Assembly: GCA_024763595.1 (NCBI GenBank)
Contig: JANTFK010000115.1
Location: 1 to 8,549, forward strand
Origin: Bacteroidales bacterium
GTDB taxonomy: Bacteria; Bacteroidota; Bacteroidia; Bacteroidales; GCA-2748055
Length of the DNA stretch: 8,549 nt
Direction of reading: 5' to 3'
Shown piece after piece: positions 1 through 8,549 of the stretch; position 1 is the first letter of the stretch; every line of letters begins with the position of its first letter. The translations under genes were made by a program, and so were the position numbers. The notes under the pieces were generated by a model. It made no database searches, was not told the DNA's origin, and worked only from the letters and a program-made list of their open reading frames with translations.

Positions 1-1
1 C

Positions 2-1039
2 CGTGATCCTGCAAAATTCTTTGGAATGACGCTGGTCGTGGGGATCTTCCTGATGTTGTACACTTCCAAACTTCTTTTCAATGGCATTCAACTGGCCGGT
101 GACCTGGTCACCTGGATAGCATCACATCTGAACCGGGACAGACACATGTCCCGATCATGGTACCTGATTCCCGGTGCCATCGCGGGAATGATCATCTTCC
201 TGGCCTTTGGTATGGGAATGCTTCATGGCCGAACCTATGTGAAGGTATTTCGCCACGATGTCGGAATACGCTTCCTGCCCCTCTCTTTTCACGGGTTGAA
301 AGTGGTTCAGCTCTCCGACATGCACCTGGCCGGTTTTTATCATCATCCGCAATATATCCGGGACGTGGTGGAGCAGGTAAATATGCTGGAACCCGATCTG
401 ATATTCTTCACGGGCGACCTGGTTCATAATTTCGCCGAAGAGGCTGATCCCTTTGTGGAAATCCTCAGGCGATTACATGCACCCCTTGGAAAATTTGCAG
501 TGCTGGGGAATCACGATTACGGGAAATATTTTAAATGGAATTCCGGAGAGGAGGAGGCCGGAAACCTGGTAAAGGTGAAAGAGCAGATCAGGGCCTGTGG
601 TTTTGATCTTTTGTTGAATGAGTTCCGCACCATCACCCTGAACGGGGATTCACTGGAGATCCTGGGAGTGGAAAACTGGGGCAAACCACCCTTTCCCCGG
701 CTGGGTAATCTTTCCGGGGCCCTGGAAGGGACACAACCAGGAACCGTGAAGATCCTGCTGTCACATGATCCTTCCCACTGGGAGCAGGAGGTGTGTTCCA
801 GGGAACAGATCCAGCTCACGCTTTCCGGTCATACACATGGAATGCAGTTTGGCATTGAGATGGGTAAATTCAGGTGGAGCCCTTCCCGGTGGACCTATAA
901 ACACTGGGGCGGATTATACCGTGAAAACAGCCAGTACCTCTATGTGAACAGGGGGCTGGGATTCACGGGATTTCCGGGTCGTGTGGGGATAAGACCGGAG
1001 ATTACCCTGCTGACCCTGACTGCCCTGACTGCCGGTTAA
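2..1039 (+). CDS. Membrane-anchored calcineurin-like metallophosphoesterase (5' partial)
   Basis: Likely a metal-dependent phosphoesterase of the calcineurin-like (YkuE-type) family, held in the inner membrane; the substrate is unknown. Counting from the ATG at position 26, the five metal-site motifs are in order: SDMH (D98, H100), GD (130-131), GNHD (161-164), SHD (H247) and GHTH (268-271). The C-terminus has the family's GFPGRVGIRPEITLL pattern. Two hydrophobic segments, about residues 1-28 and 46-66, precede the catalytic domain, as is usual for Bacteroidota members. The frame stays open from the ATG to the window edge (reading RDPAKFFG), and relatives usually have more N-terminal membrane sequence. 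The true start is therefore probably upstream and the ATG at 26 internal, though a start at 26 is not excluded. The gene converges on the minus-strand thioesterase and overlaps its stop codon. The family call is firm; the physiological role is unknown. Confidence 0.9.
   Translation, partial: RDPAKFFGMTLVVGIFLMLYTSKLLFNGIQLAGDLVTWIASHLNRDRHMSRSWYLIPGAIAGMIIFLAFGMGMLHGRTYVKVFRHDVGIRFLPLSFHGLKVVQLSDMHLAGFYHHPQYIRDVVEQVNMLEPDLIFFTGDLVHNFAEEADPFVEILRRLHAPLGKFAVLGNHDYGKYFKWNSGEEEAGNLVKVKEQIRACGFDLLLNEFRTITLNGDSLEILGVENWGKPPFPRLGNLSGALEGTQPGTVKILLSHDPSHWEQEVCSREQIQLTLSGHTHGMQFGIEMGKFRWSPSRWTYKHWGGLYRENSQYLYVNRGLGFTGFPGRVGIRPEITLLTLTALTAG
1014..1031 (+). repeat. 9-base tandem duplication at the phosphoesterase C-terminus
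   Basis: CCCTGACTG occurs twice back to back (1014-1022 and 1023-1031), followed by CC. Because nine bases equal three codons it is in frame and produces the LTALTA tail just before the final Gly and stop. The family's conserved end (PEITLL) lies immediately before it, so the tail looks like a slippage or duplication extension. Confidence 0.7.
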
Positions 1040-1440
1040 TGTAACAAAACCGACATCAGTTTTTCAGGGGCCCTGACCGGACGGTTGGTTTGCATATCCA
1101 CAAAAACCAGCGTGGCCCTGCCTTCGTGGACGACTTTTCCTGCTTCATTCATGATCCTGTGATGAAACACCATCCGGGCAGCCGGCAGATCCTTCACAGT
1201 GGTTTCAATGGTAATCAGTTCATCATACCGGATCACATCCAGGTACCTGGATTCGACCGCGTAGACAGGCATCATAATACCCTGGTCTTCAAGCTCCCTG
1301 TAAGGCAATCCCATCTCCCGGATCATCTCGGTCCGCCCGATCTCATACAAGCGGCCGTAGTTTCCATAGTAGACCACTCCCATCTGATCAGTATCGGCAT
1401 ACCTGACGCGGTATTGTGTCTTAGTTGTAACTGGCAACAT
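1036..1440 (-). CDS. Acyl-CoA thioesterase, YbgC/4-hydroxybenzoyl-CoA thioesterase family
   Basis: Predicted cytoplasmic hotdog-fold thioesterase that hydrolyses acyl-CoA (or possibly acyl-ACP) thioesters. With the ATG start the protein is 134 residues, the usual YbgC length. The active-site motif ADTDQMGVVYYGNY spans residues 15-28, with the catalytic Asp at D18, the same number as in E. coli YbgC as I recall it. The position equivalent to the E. coli His in VYH is Tyr here (Y25), which I believe is common in Bacteroidota homologues. I chose the ATG at 1440-1438 because it gives the family length and has an A-rich leader (AAGAAAAATACG). An in-frame TTG at 1467-1465 would add nine residues but these come from a local duplication. 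The gene lies 37 bases after the oligopeptidase B stop and is the last gene of the minus-strand series. Its TAA overlaps the stop of the convergent phosphoesterase. In proteobacteria ybgC sits with tol-pal; that is not so here, so the substrate remains open. Confidence 0.9.
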   Translation of the reverse strand: MLPVTTKTQYRVRYADTDQMGVVYYGNYGRLYEIGRTEMIREMGLPYRELEDQGIMMPVYAVESRYLDVIRYDELITIETTVKDLPAARMVFHHRIMNEAGKVVHEGRATLVFVDMQTNRPVRAPEKLMSVLLH

Positions 1441-1470
1441 CGTATTTTTCTTAGTTGTAAACGGCAAACA
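1411..1470 (-). repeat. Imperfect in-frame 30-base duplication at the thioesterase start
   Basis: Two copies with a 30-base period, upstream 1470-1441 and downstream 1440-1411. Read on the minus strand, the core TTGCC..TTACAACTAAGA matches at 17 of 19 positions. It encodes LPFTTK in the upstream copy and LPVTTK in the downstream copy, in the same frame. The downstream copy has ATG just before its TTG; the upstream copy has TGT there. The duplication fills nearly all of the space between the oligopeptidase B stop and the thioesterase ATG. Confidence 0.75.
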
Positions 1471-1477
1471 GAAGCAG

Positions 1478-3598
1478 TTACTTTCTGATGCCTGCCAGGT
1501 TCAGCAGGAAAGCATACTCCATGGCTGTCTCCTTATACTGTTCAAACCTGCCCGAGGCACCTCCATGGCCAGTATCCATGTTACAGTACAACAGCAACAG
1601 GTTGTCATCTGTCTTCATATCACGCAATTTGGCCACCCATTTTGCCGGTTCCCAGTATTGCACCTGGCTGTCATGCAATCCGGTGGTTACAAGCATGTTC
1701 GGATATGCTTTCGCCTCCACCTGATCATATGGTGAATAGCTTAGCATATAATCATAATACTCTTTCTCATTGGGGTTCCCCCATTCATCATATTCACTGG
1801 TTGTAAGCGGAATATCCTCATCCAGCATGGTGGTGACCACATCCACAAACGGCACTGCCGCAACAACTCCCTTATATAATTCAGGTTGCAGGTTGACAAT
1901 CGCGCCCATCAGCAATCCACCCGCACTTCCACCCATGGCAAACAATTTCTCCGGGTTGGTGTATCCGGTCTCGATCAGGTGTTCGGCACAGGCGTTGAAG
2001 TCCGTAAATGTGTTCATCTTTTTTAACAGCTTGCCATCCTCATACCATGGACGGCCATTGATCTGACCACCCCTGATATGGGCAATGGCAAATACAAATC
2101 CGCGGTCCAGCAAGCTGAGCCTTGAGGATGCAAAGCGCGGGTCAAGCGTATATCCATAAGAACCATAACCATATATGAGCGCCGGATTCTGCCCGTCCAG
2201 TGTAATTCCTTTCCTGTAAACGATACTCATGGGAATCTGTTTCCCGTCGGACGCCTCTGCATAGAGCCGTTTCGTTTCATAGTTGGCCGGGTCAAAGTCA
2301 CCCCCCAACACTTCATCCTGCTTCATGAGGATCTTCTCCCGCTTATCCATCCGGAAATCATAAATGGTGTTGGGTGTGGTCAGAGAGGTATAACCAAACC
2401 TGAGGATCTTACTGTCGAGTTCAGGATTGACAGAGATCCAGGCTGTGTACACCTCCTCATCCATATCCACATTGTACTCCTCCCCGTTATCCCACCGGAT
2501 TACCCGGAGGTTCACCAAACCCTCTTTTCGCTCCTCCACCACCAGGTAGTCTTTAAATAGCTCTATGCTCTTCAGCAGCACATCGCCACGGTGCGGGATC
2601 GCCTCTTCCCAGTATTCCTGTCCGGGGGTAGAAACCGGGGCCCTCATTAACCGGAAATTGGTGGCATCCAGGTTGGTGATGATATAAAAATAATTACCGA
2701 AATGGGAGACATGATATTCCACTCCCCTTACCCGTGGCTGAACAACCTTCCATTCTCCTTCGGGCTGGCCGGAAGGGAGGAACCGGTATTCACTGGTCAG
2801 CGTACTGGTGCTACCAATGACCAGGTATTGTTTTGATTTGGTTTTGTATACGAACGTACTGAATGTTTCATCCTTCTCTTCGTAAACCAGCACATCGGTG
2901 GCTGCATCACTCCCCCTTGTATGCCTGTGTATGGATTTGCTGCGTAAGGTCTCATCATCTTTCCGGGTATAAAAAAGTGTTTTGCTGTCGTTGGCCCAGG
3001 CACTGCCCCCAGTGGTAACGGGGATGGCATCATCGAGCATGGTACCCGTTTCCAGATCCTTGATATAGATCGTATACTTCCGGCGGCTCACCGTGTCGAT
3101 GCCCATGGCAAGATACCTGTTATCCGGGCTCACGCTCAGGCCTCCAACCTGGTAATAGGCATACCCTTCGGCCATCTCGTTCACATTGGCCATAACCTCC
3201 TCCTCTGCATCGAGGCTTCCCTTCTTTCTGCAGATGACAGGATACTCCTTACCCTCTTCATATCGCGTATAGTAGTAATATCCATTTTCCTTGTAGGGCA
3301 CACTTTCATCGTCCTGCCTGATCCGGCCCACAATCTCTTTAAACAGATCCTTCTGTAACTTTTCGGTACCCTTCATTTTGAATTCCCTGTAAGCATTCTC
3401 AGCCTCCAGGTAGGCAATCACTTCGGGATTGTCACGCTCACGTAACCAGAAGTAATTATCAATACGTGTATGACCGTGTATGGTCAGTTCATGCGGTTTT
3501 TTAGCAGCAACGGGTGCTTCCATGGACTTGTGTGTATTACATGAATAAAATGTCATTGCTGTCACCATGGCCAGCATGACTTGAGAAATATTTTTCAT
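1478..3598 (-). CDS. ptrB: Oligopeptidase B (S9A family serine peptidase), probable lipoprotein
   Basis: Serine oligopeptidase expected to cut short peptides after Arg or Lys. The 706-residue protein has an N-terminal beta-propeller (about 30-430) and a C-terminal alpha/beta-hydrolase domain (about 435-706). The triad is visible: S558 in GGSAGG, D643 in GLHDSQV and H678 in TGHGG. The stretch VPFVDVVTTMLDEDIPLTT (583-601), followed by SEYDEWGNP (601-609), is characteristic of oligopeptidase B rather than prolyl oligopeptidase. E602 and D604 align with the acidic residues that bind basic P1 side chains in E. coli, from memory. Residues 1-20 look like a lipoprotein signal ending in FYSC (C20), a relaxed lipobox, so the enzyme is probably exported, unlike the cytoplasmic E. 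coli form. An oddity: in HIRGGQINGRPW (507-518) the usual Glu after the GG pair is replaced. The ATG at 3598 is the only sensible start, being needed for the signal; no SD is visible. The gene follows tex by 33 bases. Confidence 0.93.
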   Translation of the reverse strand: MKNISQVMLAMVTAMTFYSCNTHKSMEAPVAAKKPHELTIHGHTRIDNYFWLRERDNPEVIAYLEAENAYREFKMKGTEKLQKDLFKEIVGRIRQDDESVPYKENGYYYYTRYEEGKEYPVICRKKGSLDAEEEVMANVNEMAEGYAYYQVGGLSVSPDNRYLAMGIDTVSRRKYTIYIKDLETGTMLDDAIPVTTGGSAWANDSKTLFYTRKDDETLRSKSIHRHTRGSDAATDVLVYEEKDETFSTFVYKTKSKQYLVIGSTSTLTSEYRFLPSGQPEGEWKVVQPRVRGVEYHVSHFGNYFYIITNLDATNFRLMRAPVSTPGQEYWEEAIPHRGDVLLKSIELFKDYLVVEERKEGLVNLRVIRWDNGEEYNVDMDEEVYTAWISVNPELDSKILRFGYTSLTTPNTIYDFRMDKREKILMKQDEVLGGDFDPANYETKRLYAEASDGKQIPMSIVYRKGITLDGQNPALIYGYGSYGYTLDPRFASSRLSLLDRGFVFAIAHIRGGQINGRPWYEDGKLLKKMNTFTDFNACAEHLIETGYTNPEKLFAMGGSAGGLLMGAIVNLQPELYKGVVAAVPFVDVVTTMLDEDIPLTTSEYDEWGNPNEKEYYDYMLSYSPYDQVEAKAYPNMLVTTGLHDSQVQYWEPAKWVAKLRDMKTDDNLLLLYCNMDTGHGGASGRFEQYKETAMEYAFLLNLAGIRK

Positions 3599-3631
3599 AG
3601 GAACGGTTGATTTTGGATCACAGTGCCGAAA

Positions 3632-3651
<20 letters not shown>
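3587..3651 (-). repeat. 14-base direct repeat at the tex end and ptrB start
   Basis: On the minus strand CTATGAAAAATATT occurs at 3651-3638, inside the last codons of tex (reading SMKNI), and again at 3600-3587, where its ATG is the ptrB start (reading MKNI). The copies are 51 bases apart and exact over 14 bases. It may be a small duplication or chance, since ATGAAAAAT-type starts are common and A-rich. Confidence 0.6.
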
Positions 3652-5767
<2,116 letters not shown>

Positions 5768-5781
5768 GTTGTTTTCCGGGA

Positions 5782-5799
5782 ACTACTTTTCGAAGTAGT
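5782..5799 (-). other. Short perfect hairpin over the DUF4249 stop codon
   Basis: ACTACTT (7 bases) pairs perfectly with AAGTAGT across a 4-base loop (CGAA on the minus strand). It covers the last codons (YFEK) and the TAG stop, and ends 15 bases before the tex ATG. There is no following T-run and the stem is mostly A-T, so it does not look like an intrinsic terminator. It might modestly affect tex translation, or be a by-product of the Tyr-rich tail. Confidence 0.4.
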
Positions 5800-6820
5800 A
5801 ATAATCGTCCCGATGGAATTCGGGTACAAATGTAGTGAATGTATATACATCTGTGGAATAGCCTCCCAAAAAACCGGTACCTCCCTCCACATTGGTGTAG
5901 ACGATCACAGGGACCGAGAGGTAATCATCCACGCTTTCATAATGTTTCTGGCGCGACTTCAGGTATTTGTAATATGACTCGGAAATGGAATGAAGCCTTA
6001 CATCCACCATGGCCGAGTCGGCCGACATCAGGTTATCGGTCCATGTTGTCACCCTTACAGAATACTTCTTCCCGTCGATCAGCTGGTCAGAGAAAAGAAT
6101 GCCATCCCCGGTAATGGCCTCTACGATCAGGTCACTGGAGCCAATGTAAACATTCTCTGTAAAGCGGAAGATCTCTGATATGGTATAGGTGGAATCCTTT
6201 ACATAAGGGTACCATTTCCCATTCTGAAACAGGGAATCGAGCACCATGACTGTTGTATCCCGGTACTCGGTAAATGAACGGTCGGCCATGGCTGTGATCA
6301 GGTAATAATTCTCCTCCCCGGCCGGATCTTCCAGAGAAACATCCATATGAAACTCCTCCTGCACATAGGAATAATAGAAATCTCCGTACTCCATTTCAAC
6401 TGTGGCTGTATCCACAGCAATAATCGCCACTGCCTCCGGGATCTCACAGGTAGCCGATACAGAAGGGTAACCCTGGTTCTCCACTTCAATGGTATATTGT
6501 TCGCCTGTTGTGGGTGTGAAGGATGCGGATGTATAATAGCCATTATCCGCATAGCCAAGCTCTTCCAGCAACGCCCCCTCCCTGTAGAGTCTGACCGTGC
6601 CATTCTCCAGGGGCACCAGTGGGGCATTGTCCAGGATATGCCGGGTACGCGATACCTGGACTGCCACGATGGAGTCCTGGCCTAAAGCCCCGTTGACCAC
6701 TATCAGTTTGTCTGATTCCTCCAGTTCAATAAAGAGCACCGATTCACAGGAGATCATCAGCAAAACCGGGACGATGATCACCGCCAGGGTCAACAAACGA
6801 TTTCTTTGACTGAATTTCAT
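5783..6820 (-). CDS. DUF4249 family outer-membrane lipoprotein
   Basis: Family of unknown function, typically encoded beside a TonB-dependent receptor and thought to be a surface or periplasmic partner lipoprotein. With the ATG at 6820 it is 345 residues. The N-terminus is basic (KFSQRNR), then hydrophobic, ending in the lipobox-like LMISC (C25), followed by acidic ESVLFIELEE. The family pattern is visible: an early LIVVNGALGQDS segment, immunoglobulin-like beta strands with GTVRLYREG and NGYYTS, a TPTTGEQYTIEV strand, and near the C-terminus SVPVIVYTNVEGGTGFLGGYS. I preferred 6820 over the ATG at 6826 because the AGGAG at 6833-6829 is eight bases from the former and only two from the latter. 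The gene starts 11 bases after the receptor stop, so the two are surely co-transcribed and probably translationally coupled. The protein is rich in Tyr, Asp and Glu, and no enzymatic motif is seen. The substrate is unknown. Confidence 0.85.
   Translation of the reverse strand: MKFSQRNRLLTLAVIIVPVLLMISCESVLFIELEESDKLIVVNGALGQDSIVAVQVSRTRHILDNAPLVPLENGTVRLYREGALLEELGYADNGYYTSASFTPTTGEQYTIEVENQGYPSVSATCEIPEAVAIIAVDTATVEMEYGDFYYSYVQEEFHMDVSLEDPAGEENYYLITAMADRSFTEYRDTTVMVLDSLFQNGKWYPYVKDSTYTISEIFRFTENVYIGSSDLIVEAITGDGILFSDQLIDGKKYSVRVTTWTDNLMSADSAMVDVRLHSISESYYKYLKSRQKHYESVDDYLSVPVIVYTNVEGGTGFLGGYSTDVYTFTTFVPEFHRDDYYYFEK
6523..6552 (-). other. Intragenic stem-loop in the DUF4249 gene
   Basis: On the minus strand ATGCGG pairs with CCGCAT and, inside it, ATAAT pairs with ATTAT around a GGCT loop, leaving ACAT bulged on the 3' side. 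Alternatively ATGCGGAT pairs with ATCCGCAT around a longer loop. It encodes part of the YADNGYYTSA segment. It is the clearest long inverted repeat I noticed in the window, but it lies wholly in coding sequence and no function is implied. Confidence 0.4.
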
Positions 6821-6828
6821 TTTCATTG

Positions 6829-6833
6829 CTCCT
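6829..6833 (-). promoter_or_regulatory. SD-like AGGAG overlapping the receptor stop codon
   Basis: The minus strand reads TTTTAGGAGCAATGAAAATG. The AG of the receptor's TAG stop is the start of AGGAG, placed 8 bases before the second ATG (6820) and 2 before the first (6826). Clear SD sequences are uncommon in Bacteroidota, so this suggests termination-reinitiation coupling between the receptor and the DUF4249 gene. Confidence 0.6.
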
Positions 6834-8549
6834 AAAATTCAAATGAATAACTGATGGAGGGGATGAACATAAAGATGCTGAACTGTTTCAGTGCCCTGTT
6901 GCCGTAATTGTCGTATCCGAAAAAAAGGTAGAAGGGGTTCTGCCGGTTATAGGCATTGTAGACGCCAAAACTCCAGGTCTGGGTTCCCCACTTCTTCTCT
7001 TTATGACGGTTGACCCCCAGGTCAAGCCGGTGATAAGCAGGCTCCCTGAAAGCATTTTTGCCCTTGTAATATTCGATCTCAGCGTCTTCGTAAAAGGAGT
7101 ACGGATAGAGGGAACTCTCACTGAACTTGAAATTATCGGGAGCATACCTGGAGACGGCCAGTGTTCTCGCCTTGCCGGTACCATACACCCAGGTGGCACT
7201 GACATCAGTCTGTTCGTTCACCCGGTACATGACTACCAGTGAGATATCATGACGGCGGTCATAGGTATAGGGAAAGGGTTTGCCATTGTTCAGGTGATCA
7301 AACTGCACCTCCACCTTAGAGAGGGTGTAGCCCAGCCAGCCCCTGAGCTTTCCCGCATCTTTGCGGGCCAGGATCTCCAGTCCGTATGAGAGGCCCTTTC
7401 CCTCCCTTTCAATCTTATCTTCCCAATCCACCCCGTATTCAAAAAAGCTGGAGCCCTCGGAATAGTCGATCAGTCCGTTCATGGTCTTATAAAACCCCTC
7501 CAGGGTAAAGGACCAGCTATCCCTGTGGTTATAGGCCAGTCCCGTGGCATACTGGTAAGAGCTCTGGGGACGGGTACGGTCGGTGGCGGGAACCCAGATA
7601 TCGGTGGGCAGGCCGATTGTGGAGTTGGTTAGCAGATGTATATACTGGTCCATGCGCGAAAAGGCCGCCTTCACTGAGAAATTGGGTGTAACAAGGATCC
7701 GCCCGGTAAACCGGGGTTGCAGGGAGTGGTAAAATTTTTCCCTGACAAAAAAGCCTGAATAGTGAAGCCCGATATTGGCCCGGATACGCGACCCAAGCTG
7801 AAAGTTGTCCTCCGCATAGAGGTAATATTCATGGGCATAGACAGGATCGGCATTAAACTCGGCATGCAGTGTATCATCGGTCGACTCCAGGGTCTCTATC
7901 CCGGGGGAGAATGTATGGTACAGGTACTTTCCTCCATACCTGATGGCATGAGATGCCGACGGCCTGTAATCAAAATCCACAATACCCCCCCAATCCCTGA
8001 TCCCGGAAAAATAGTTGTACGTGTAACCGATGTCATATTTACCGTTGACAAGGGTCTGCGTTTCATTAAATGTGTTGAATTTGTACTCACTGTAGATCAG
8101 TGACACATTGCTGAAGAGCTTGTTCCCGTACAGGTGGTTCCAGCGCAGGGCGGTGGTCAGGTTCCCCCAGAAGAGGCCTGCTTCAGTTTTTCGCCGGTAA
8201 GAGGTATCATCGGCGATCCACTTCTCCTCCTCATTGATAAAGAGCCTGTCCCTGCCATGATACAGACTCAGGTACAACCTGTCTCTCTCTGAGAATTTAT
8301 GGTTGATCTTGGCATTCACATCATAGAAAAAGTATCCCGACAATCCCTCTATCCCGTTCTGTTTGTTAATACTTCTGATGACAGGGCGGGCAAGCACATC
8401 CAGGTATGTTCTTCTTGCAGAGACAATAAAGGAAGTCTTATCCTTGAAAATGGGTCCCTCCAACATGAGCTTTGATGATATAAGCCCCACCGATCCGGCA
8501 CCATGGAACGCTTTCATGTTCCCCTCCTTCAGCCTGATATCAATCACCG
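6832..8549 (-). CDS. TonB-dependent receptor, C-terminal beta-barrel (5' partial)
   Basis: Outer-membrane active transporter energised by TonB-ExbBD. About 572 codons lie in the window. The frame runs off the right edge, so the signal peptide, any carboxypeptidase-like N-terminal domain, the TonB box and most of the plug are missing. The first residues (VIDIRLKEGN) match the end of a plug domain, and a GTG there is an internal Val codon rather than a start. What follows is amphipathic, aromatic-rich beta-barrel sequence with receptor signatures: SARRTYLDVL (about 43-52), YLYAEDNFQLGSRIRANIGLHYS (split as YLYAEDNFQ at 242-250 and the next strand), AFSRMDQYIHLL (about 295-306) and TYDRRHDISLVVMY (about 428-441). 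It ends in SYSFEF, with the C-terminal Phe expected for BAM-dependent insertion. The adjacent DUF4249 gene points to the receptor subgroup paired with that lipoprotein rather than a SusC/SusD polysaccharide system, since no SusD is seen. The substrate cannot be told. Confidence 0.92.
   Translation of the reverse strand, partial: VIDIRLKEGNMKAFHGAGSVGLISSKLMLEGPIFKDKTSFIVSARRTYLDVLARPVIRSINKQNGIEGLSGYFFYDVNAKINHKFSERDRLYLSLYHGRDRLFINEEEKWIADDTSYRRKTEAGLFWGNLTTALRWNHLYGNKLFSNVSLIYSEYKFNTFNETQTLVNGKYDIGYTYNYFSGIRDWGGIVDFDYRPSASHAIRYGGKYLYHTFSPGIETLESTDDTLHAEFNADPVYAHEYYLYAEDNFQLGSRIRANIGLHYSGFFVREKFYHSLQPRFTGRILVTPNFSVKAAFSRMDQYIHLLTNSTIGLPTDIWVPATDRTRPQSSYQYATGLAYNHRDSWSFTLEGFYKTMNGLIDYSEGSSFFEYGVDWEDKIEREGKGLSYGLEILARKDAGKLRGWLGYTLSKVEVQFDHLNNGKPFPYTYDRRHDISLVVMYRVNEQTDVSATWVYGTGKARTLAVSRYAPDNFKFSESSLYPYSFYEDAEIEYYKGKNAFREPAYHRLDLGVNRHKEKKWGTQTWSFGVYNAYNRQNPFYLFFGYDNYGNRALKQFSIFMFIPSISYSFEF

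Noticed and set aside
26..28. ATG as the true start of the phosphoesterase
   Set aside because: The frame is open to the window edge and family members usually have extra N-terminal membrane sequence, so the gene was recorded as partial. It is not fully excluded.
1046..1063. AAAAC...GTTTT inverted repeat followed by T's, as a terminator for the phosphoesterase
   Set aside because: The stem is only five pairs, nearly all A-T, with an eight-base loop, and it lies in the thioesterase coding sequence. It is too weak to call.
1064..1076. Palindrome TCAGGGGCCCTGA near the convergent gene ends
   Set aside because: The arms leave only one central base, so the hairpin would have to open several pairs, and no T-run follows on either strand. 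It lies within coding sequence.
1090..1488. A 132-codon plus-strand open frame opposite the thioesterase
   Set aside because: It is antisense to a well-supported YbgC-type gene and its translation resembles no family I recognise, so it is a shadow.
8545..8547. GTG as the start codon of the receptor
   Set aside because: It would begin in the middle of a plug domain, with no signal peptide. The frame continues to the window edge, so it is an internal Val codon.

Overview
The window looks like part of a chromosome of a member of the Bacteroidota, probably an uncultured or environmental Bacteroidales-like lineage with roughly balanced GC. The evidence is a TonB-dependent receptor paired with a DUF4249-type outer-membrane lipoprotein, mostly A-rich or SD-poor leaders, and Bacteroidota-flavoured versions of oligopeptidase B and a YbgC-type thioesterase. 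The genus cannot be named from the sequence alone.

Layout: one plus-strand gene occupies the left end (2-1039). It encodes a membrane-anchored calcineurin-like metallophosphoesterase whose 5' end lies off the window. Everything else is on the minus strand and reads from right to left as one tightly packed series: TonB-dependent receptor (partial, 8549-6832), DUF4249 lipoprotein (6820-5783), Tex RNA-binding protein (5767-3632), oligopeptidase B lipoprotein (3598-1478) and acyl-CoA thioesterase (1440-1036). The gaps are 11, 15, 33 and 37 bases with the starts chosen here, so a single transcript is plausible, although no promoter or terminator could be identified. The two blocks converge so tightly that the phosphoesterase and thioesterase share a TTAA that supplies both stop codons.

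How the genes may work together: the receptor and the DUF4249 lipoprotein form a likely outer-membrane uptake or binding pair of unknown substrate. Their coupling is supported by an AGGAG that overlaps the receptor stop codon. Oligopeptidase B carries a lipobox-like N-terminus and could cut peptides at basic residues in the envelope, which would fit a peptide-related substrate for the pair, but this is inference. Tex and the thioesterase are housekeeping-type genes and may simply be co-transcribed passengers.

There are no stretches over 300 bases without a gene; the longest non-coding gap is about 37 bases. I saw no tRNA, rRNA, CRISPR array, insertion sequence or prophage signal. The window is mostly ordinary core sequence. 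The least characterised part is the receptor-DUF4249 pair, and several small repeats sit at gene ends and starts.
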